The translations under genes were made by a program, and so were the position numbers. DNA of 8,963 nucleotides from an uncultured Actinomycetes bacterium (GTDB taxonomy: Bacteria > Actinomycetota > Actinomycetes > Nanopelagicales > Nanopelagicaceae), in contig CAIUHY010000100.1 of NCBI GenBank assembly GCA_903899145.1, positions 1 to 8,963 of the forward strand. Direction: 5' to 3'. Of this stretch, positions 6,136 to 8,963 are shown piece after piece. The notes below the pieces were generated by a model. The model worked only from the letters and a program-made list of their open reading frames with translations. It ran no database searches and was not told the DNA's origin. The stretch's first letter is position 1. Each line of letters starts with the position of its first letter.

Positions 6136-8106
6136 TTACCAGATACGAACGCGCTCTGATTCTGGCAGATAAAGATCATCGCCCTCTTTCACGTCAAAGG
6201 CGTCGTAGAACTCCACAAGGTTTTTGACTACCTGATTGCATCTAAATTCATCAGGGGAGTGCGGATCTGTAGCAACGCGGCGGCGTACTTCTTCCGGGCG
6301 CATCTTTCCGCGCCATACCTGCGCCCAACCATAAAACAAACGTTGGTAGCCACTCAGTCCATCAATGACTAGCGCATCAGCACCCTTTAAAGAGAGCTCA
6401 TAGGCCTTATAAGCGATTGTGAGGCCGCCTAGGTCACCTATGTTTTCCCCAATAGTTAAAGCCCCGTTAACGTGAACCTCAGGGGCGCCAGATGGGTGCA
6501 ATTGCTCGTATTGGTCGATAAGTTTTTTAGTGCGCACTTCAAATTCATTACGGTCACTATCTGTCCACCAATTTTCAAGGTTTCCATCACCGTCATATTT
6601 AGAACCTTGGTCATCAAAGCCGTGGCCGATCTCATGGCCGATCACCGCGCCAATGCCTCCATAGTTGGCAGCATCATCTGCCTCTAAATCAAAGAAGGGT
6701 GGTTGCAAGATTGCAGCCGGAAATACGATCTCATTCATACCTGGGTTGTAATAGGCGTTCACGGTCTGCGGGGTCATATGCCACTCGAGTCGGTCGATAG
6801 GTGAACCGATCTTTGCAAATTCATACTCTTGACTAAAGATCGCAATATTGCCCAGGTTACCAATCAAATCATCGGGGGTGATTTCAAGTTTGCTGTAGTC
6901 GCGCCATTTATCGGGGTAGCCAATTTTAGGAGTGAATTTATCCAGCTTGATGAAAGCTTTTTTCTTCGTCTCCGCACTCATCCAATCAAGGGCAGCGATA
7001 TCAACGCGGTAGGCCTCAATCAAATTACTTACTAGATCAACCATCCGGGCTTTTGCTGCCGGTGGGAAATGGCGAGATACATAGACCTCACCAACTGCCT
7101 CGCCCAGCGCTCCTTCAACTAAACCAACACCGCGCTTCCACCGCTCGCGAAGCTGGGGGGTGCCAGAAAGTGTTGTTCCGTAAAACGAGAAGTTTTGATT
7201 GACAAGTGCAGAGTTCAAGTAAGGAGCGGCTCCAGAAAGAGTGTGCCATGTGAGCCATGAGCGCCACTTATCTGCATCAAAGTTTGTGAGCATATTGCCA
7301 AGGCCAGTAAAAAACGATGGCTGGCGAACGATTGAGTTTTCAAGAATTTTTGTAGGGGTCTTACTTGCGCCCATCCATAGATCCCAATCAAAGCCAGATG
7401 AGATCTTCTTCAAATCTGTCAGTGAGAGTTTGTTATATGTCAGCTCGGCGTCTCTATCGCGCACCTGATCCCAGTGATGGGTTGCGAGTTCTGTTTCTAA
7501 TTCAAGGATGCGACGTGCATGGTTTTTCCCATCAGCAATGTGGGCAAGGTCAAACATTTTTTCTATGTGAATTAATAGCGCCTCACGGATAGATGCATAT
7601 TCCTCTTCGCGGTAGTAAGCCTCATCGGGAAGACTTAAACCAGATTGACCGATGTAGGCAATGTAGGAATCGGAGTCATGATCATCGGTATTGATGTAGG
7701 TGTAGAACATCCCGCCATTGCCCCGGTATTCAAACTCTCCCATTGTGGAGAGAAGTTCTTGGGCACTTGAAATCGATTCTGCTTTCTTCAAGTCATCTGC
7801 AATAGGGGAGATGCCGAGCTCTTCAGCGCGTGCCTCATCCATAAAGCAGCGGTAGAGATCGCCAATCTTCTGCTCGTTGCTGCCTGGCGCGACTTGCCCC
7901 ATGGAGAGGTCTTCAATGATCTGGCGAACCTGCGCTTCGCTCTGGTCGCGCAGCGTGTAGAAGGCGCCGTCAGCAGCGCGGTCATCTGGGATTGTGGCGC
8001 TTTGGATCCATGCCCCATTCACATGGCGATAGAGGTCATCTTGGACCCGAGTTGCGCTGTGAACATGGGCGAGGTCTATGCCGCTCTTATGTGTCTTATT
8101 TGTCAT
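6136..8106 (-). CDS. pepO: M13-family zinc metallo-endopeptidase, PepO/neprilysin-like
   Basis: M13 peptidases cut small peptides, usually on the amino side of large hydrophobic residues. From the ATG at 8106 the protein has 656 aa, the normal size. The N-terminus IDLAHVHSATRVQDDLYRHV and NGAWI is the usual M13 opening, with no signal peptide or membrane anchor, so it should be cytoplasmic. NAYYNPGMNEIVFPAAILQP is the substrate-binding block. HEIGH at 491-495 supplies two zinc ligands and the catalytic Glu, and ENIGD at 554-558 supplies the third ligand and supporting Asp; the 63-residue distance equals that in neprilysin (H583-E646). The end HSPDEFRCNQ ... ESERVRIW is also typical. An in-frame ATG at 8148 would add 14 residues not expected in the family and overlap the promoter spacer. 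It faces dppF tail to tail and diverges from a MarR regulator. It probably degrades imported peptides. Confidence 0.95.
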   Translation of the reverse strand: MTNKTHKSGIDLAHVHSATRVQDDLYRHVNGAWIQSATIPDDRAADGAFYTLRDQSEAQVRQIIEDLSMGQVAPGSNEQKIGDLYRCFMDEARAEELGISPIADDLKKAESISSAQELLSTMGEFEYRGNGGMFYTYINTDDHDSDSYIAYIGQSGLSLPDEAYYREEEYASIREALLIHIEKMFDLAHIADGKNHARRILELETELATHHWDQVRDRDAELTYNKLSLTDLKKISSGFDWDLWMGASKTPTKILENSIVRQPSFFTGLGNMLTNFDADKWRSWLTWHTLSGAAPYLNSALVNQNFSFYGTTLSGTPQLRERWKRGVGLVEGALGEAVGEVYVSRHFPPAAKARMVDLVSNLIEAYRVDIAALDWMSAETKKKAFIKLDKFTPKIGYPDKWRDYSKLEITPDDLIGNLGNIAIFSQEYEFAKIGSPIDRLEWHMTPQTVNAYYNPGMNEIVFPAAILQPPFFDLEADDAANYGGIGAVIGHEIGHGFDDQGSKYDGDGNLENWWTDSDRNEFEVRTKKLIDQYEQLHPSGAPEVHVNGALTIGENIGDLGGLTIAYKAYELSLKGADALVIDGLSGYQRLFYGWAQVWRGKMRPEEVRRRVATDPHSPDEFRCNQVVKNLVEFYDAFDVKEGDDLYLPESERVRIW

Positions 8107-8114
8107 ATGAGATA

Positions 8115-8120
8115 AGCCTA
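8115..8120 (-). promoter_or_regulatory. Candidate -10 box for leaderless pepO
   Basis: TAGGCT on the minus strand ends 8 nt before the pepO ATG at 8106, and there is no Shine-Dalgarno sequence between. TTGAAT (8141-8136, minus) could be a -35 with a short 15-bp spacer. The box lies in AAGCCTAA, the inverted copy of the sequence in front of marR. Confidence 0.45.
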
Positions 8121-8136
8121 ACGCAAGGGCAACAAA

Positions 8137-8150
8137 TTCAACTTTCAACT
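8137..8150. repeat. Tandem TTCAACT repeat between pepO and marR
   Basis: TTCAACT occurs twice without a gap in the 71-bp spacer between the divergent peptidase and MarR genes, near its centre. It overlaps the -35 positions of both candidate promoters. It could be an operator, but MarR proteins usually bind inverted rather than direct repeats, so its role is uncertain. Confidence 0.4.
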
Positions 8151-8165
8151 ATTCCTATATGGGCT

Positions 8166-8171
8166 TAGGCT
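8166..8171 (+). promoter_or_regulatory. Candidate -10 box for leaderless marR-type gene
   Basis: TAGGCT ends 6 nt before the ATG at 8178, placing the expected transcription start on the A of the start codon; no Shine-Dalgarno sequence is present. TTAGGCTT (8165-8172) is an exact inverted copy of AAGCCTAA (8114-8121) in front of pepO. No strong -35 is seen; TTTCAA at 8143-8148 is at the right distance. Confidence 0.45.
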
Positions 8172-8177
8172 TTAAGT

Positions 8178-8675
8178 ATGGCCACCAAGACGACCAAGAA
8201 AAAAGCGCCCCGCTGGCTAAGTCCACGGGAGCTAAAAGCGTGGCGGTCATACATCGTTGCATCACGCCGGTTATGGGATGCGATGGAGGGTGACTTATCG
8301 CATCAAGATTTATCCATGTCGGACTATGAAATCTTGGTGCATTTAAGTGAAGCCCCAAGCCGCCAGATTCGCATGAGTGAATTAGCGCAGTCCTCGATGA
8401 TCTCTAAGTCCAGACTTTCTCATCGCATGAAAGTGATGGAGAAGGCCGGCTGGGTTCGCAGAGAAATTTGCAAGATTGATAAGAGAGGTTCTTTTGCGGT
8501 GATGACCGAGAAGGGCTGGAAGGCAATCGTGAAGGCAGCTCCAGATCATGTGGAGAGTATTCGCGCCCGCTTTGTTGATCACCTGACGGTCAAAGACCAA
8601 GAAGACTTAGCTAGAATATTTGAAAGAGTCAGCGCCAAGATGCGCGAGCAATTTGCTGCCGAAAAAGATATTTAA
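8178..8675 (+). CDS. MarR-family winged-helix transcriptional regulator
   Basis: This is a DNA-binding regulator of MarR type; such proteins act as dimers and often repress a divergent neighbour until a small ligand binds. The 165-aa product has a basic N-terminal tail (MATKTTKKKAPRWL), a helix with RELKAWRSYIVASRRLWDAM (~18-37), the family-typical LSMSDYEILVHLSEAP (~45-60), the helix-turn-helix RMSELAQSSMISKSRLSHRM (~65-84), and LEKAGWVRRE-like MEKAGWVRRE leading into the wing CKIDKRGSFAVMTEKG (~98-113). A C-terminal dimerisation helix holds VDHLTVKDQEDLARIFERVS. The start at 8178 is supported by the TAGGCT box 6 nt upstream. The divergent partner is the peptidase gene, so autoregulation and control of pepO are reasonable inferences; the ligand cannot be guessed. 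A shared terminator follows. Confidence 0.88.
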   Translation: MATKTTKKKAPRWLSPRELKAWRSYIVASRRLWDAMEGDLSHQDLSMSDYEILVHLSEAPSRQIRMSELAQSSMISKSRLSHRMKVMEKAGWVRREICKIDKRGSFAVMTEKGWKAIVKAAPDHVESIRARFVDHLTVKDQEDLARIFERVSAKMREQFAAEKDI

Positions 8676-8712
8676 ATTTACATACTTTGTAACTAAAAGT
8701 AGCAAGTAAAAA

Positions 8713-8738
8713 GCCCCGCCACTTTTCAGCAGCGGGGC
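8713..8738 (-). terminator. Terminator between convergent marR-type gene and basic repeat protein gene
   Basis: GCCCCGC (8713-8719) pairs with GCGGGGC (8732-8738) across a 12-nt loop. On the minus strand the helix is followed by TTTTT, a classic intrinsic terminator for the gene ending at 8756. On the plus strand it is followed by CCTTT, so it may also stop the regulator's transcript, less efficiently. The rest of the 80-bp gap (8676-8712) is AT-rich and shows nothing else I can name. Confidence 0.8.
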
Positions 8739-8755
8739 CCTTTAATGGGGATAAC

Positions 8756-8963
8756 TTACTTCGCTGCTGCCTTCTTACGACGACGGCGCTTTGGAGCAGC
8801 CTTCTTCGCAGATGCCTTCTTGCGGCGCTTTGGAGCAGCCTTCTTAGCTGCTGCCTTCTTACGACGACGCTTTGGAGCAGCCTTCTTAGCTGCTGCCTTC
8901 TTACGACGACGCTTTGGAGCAGCCTTCTTAGCTGCTGCCTTCTTACGACGACGCTTTGGAGCA
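8756..8963 (-). CDS. Very basic Lys/Ala/Arg-repeat protein, C-terminal part (histone-like, partial)
   Basis: Only the last 68 codons or so are inside the window; the gene begins beyond the right edge. The chain consists of repeats of the 14-residue unit KKAAPKRRRKKAAA, reading APKRRRKKAAAKKAAPKRRR and onward to the end RRRRKKAAAK. It contains almost only Lys, Arg, Ala and Pro, with one Ser. Such tails coat DNA by charge and are found on actinobacterial HU proteins (HupB/HupS type) and on histone-H1-like proteins. Which of these it is depends on the unseen N-terminus; a basic tail on an RNA-binding or ribosomal protein is also possible. The last two units are variants: a 13-codon ASAKKAAPKRRKK-type unit with two Arg, and one with four Arg. 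The gene ends just before the intrinsic terminator. Confidence 0.8.
   Translation of the reverse strand, partial: APKRRRKKAAAKKAAPKRRRKKAAAKKAAPKRRRKKAAAKKAAPKRRKKASAKKAAPKRRRRKKAAAK
8759..8963. repeat. 42-bp coding tandem repeat
   Basis: Units at 8840-8881 and 8882-8923 are identical, and 8924-8963 is an identical copy cut by the window edge after 40 bp. Units at 8801-8839 (39 bp, one codon fewer) and 8759-8800 (42 bp) are diverged. All keep the reading frame of the basic protein. The identity at third codon positions suggests recent duplication or gene conversion rather than only protein-level selection. The array continues outside the window. Confidence 0.95.

Noticed and set aside
6472..7592. 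Several plus-strand open frames of about 70 codons opposite pepO
   Set aside because: They are shadows of the conserved M13 coding sequence; no ribosome-binding site or domain is seen.
8107..8148. Upstream pepO start at 8148
   Set aside because: It adds a short hydrophobic stretch (VALALGLS) that could be mistaken for a signal peptide, but it lies in the promoter spacer, and M13 homology begins after the ATG at 8106.
8759..8963. CRISPR-like array
   Set aside because: The units are directly adjacent without spacers, are in frame, and encode a basic protein repeat ending in a stop codon before a terminator.

Overview
The window looks like the chromosome of a small-genome actinobacterium, possibly a freshwater acI/Nanopelagicales-type organism. 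The evidence is as follows. The GC content is moderate, roughly the mid-40s percent by eye. The partial Tgt resembles actinobacterial Tgt. The dipeptide-binding protein and permease are of a type I associate with Actinomycetota. Several start codons sit 6-9 nt behind a TAnnnT box, which fits leaderless transcription. A very basic Lys/Ala/Pro/Arg-repeat protein tail of histone-like type lies at the right edge. The lineage is an inference and was not tested by any search.

Left edge (1-219): the first ~67 codons of tgt (tRNA-guanine transglycosylase) run leftward out of the window and are divergent from the transporter operon. Only about 19 bp separate the two start codons. Positions 220-6135 hold a complete peptide ABC importer in the order permease C - binding protein A - permease B - ATPase D - ATPase F, all on the plus strand. 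The second permease and the two ATPases are tightly coupled (4-bp and 1-bp overlaps). The binding-protein gene is set apart by two RNA-level elements: a potential hairpin that covers its Shine-Dalgarno sequence, and a strong 16-bp hairpin just after its stop codon. A good promoter candidate follows for the B-D-F part. This fits separate, higher expression of the binding protein.

Positions 6136-8106 (minus) encode a cytoplasmic M13-family metallo-endopeptidase (PepO type) with all zinc ligands. Its stop codon directly abuts that of the last ATPase gene, tail to tail. A peptide importer next to an intracellular oligopeptidase suggests a peptide uptake and degradation module. Divergent from the peptidase is a MarR-type regulator (8178-8675). 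The 71-bp spacer between them carries two mirror-image TAGGCT boxes and a tandem TTCAACT repeat, making the regulator a natural candidate to control itself and the peptidase. A terminator hairpin (8713-8738) then separates it from the 3' end of the convergent gene for the basic repeat protein (8756 to beyond the right edge).

There is no gene-free stretch over 300 bases; the largest gaps are 82, 112, 71 and 80 bp and are described individually. I see no RNA genes, insertion sequences, CRISPR arrays or defence genes. The genes themselves belong to known families; the interest lies in the regulatory architecture and a few protein details. I do not see a convincing wholly new system here.
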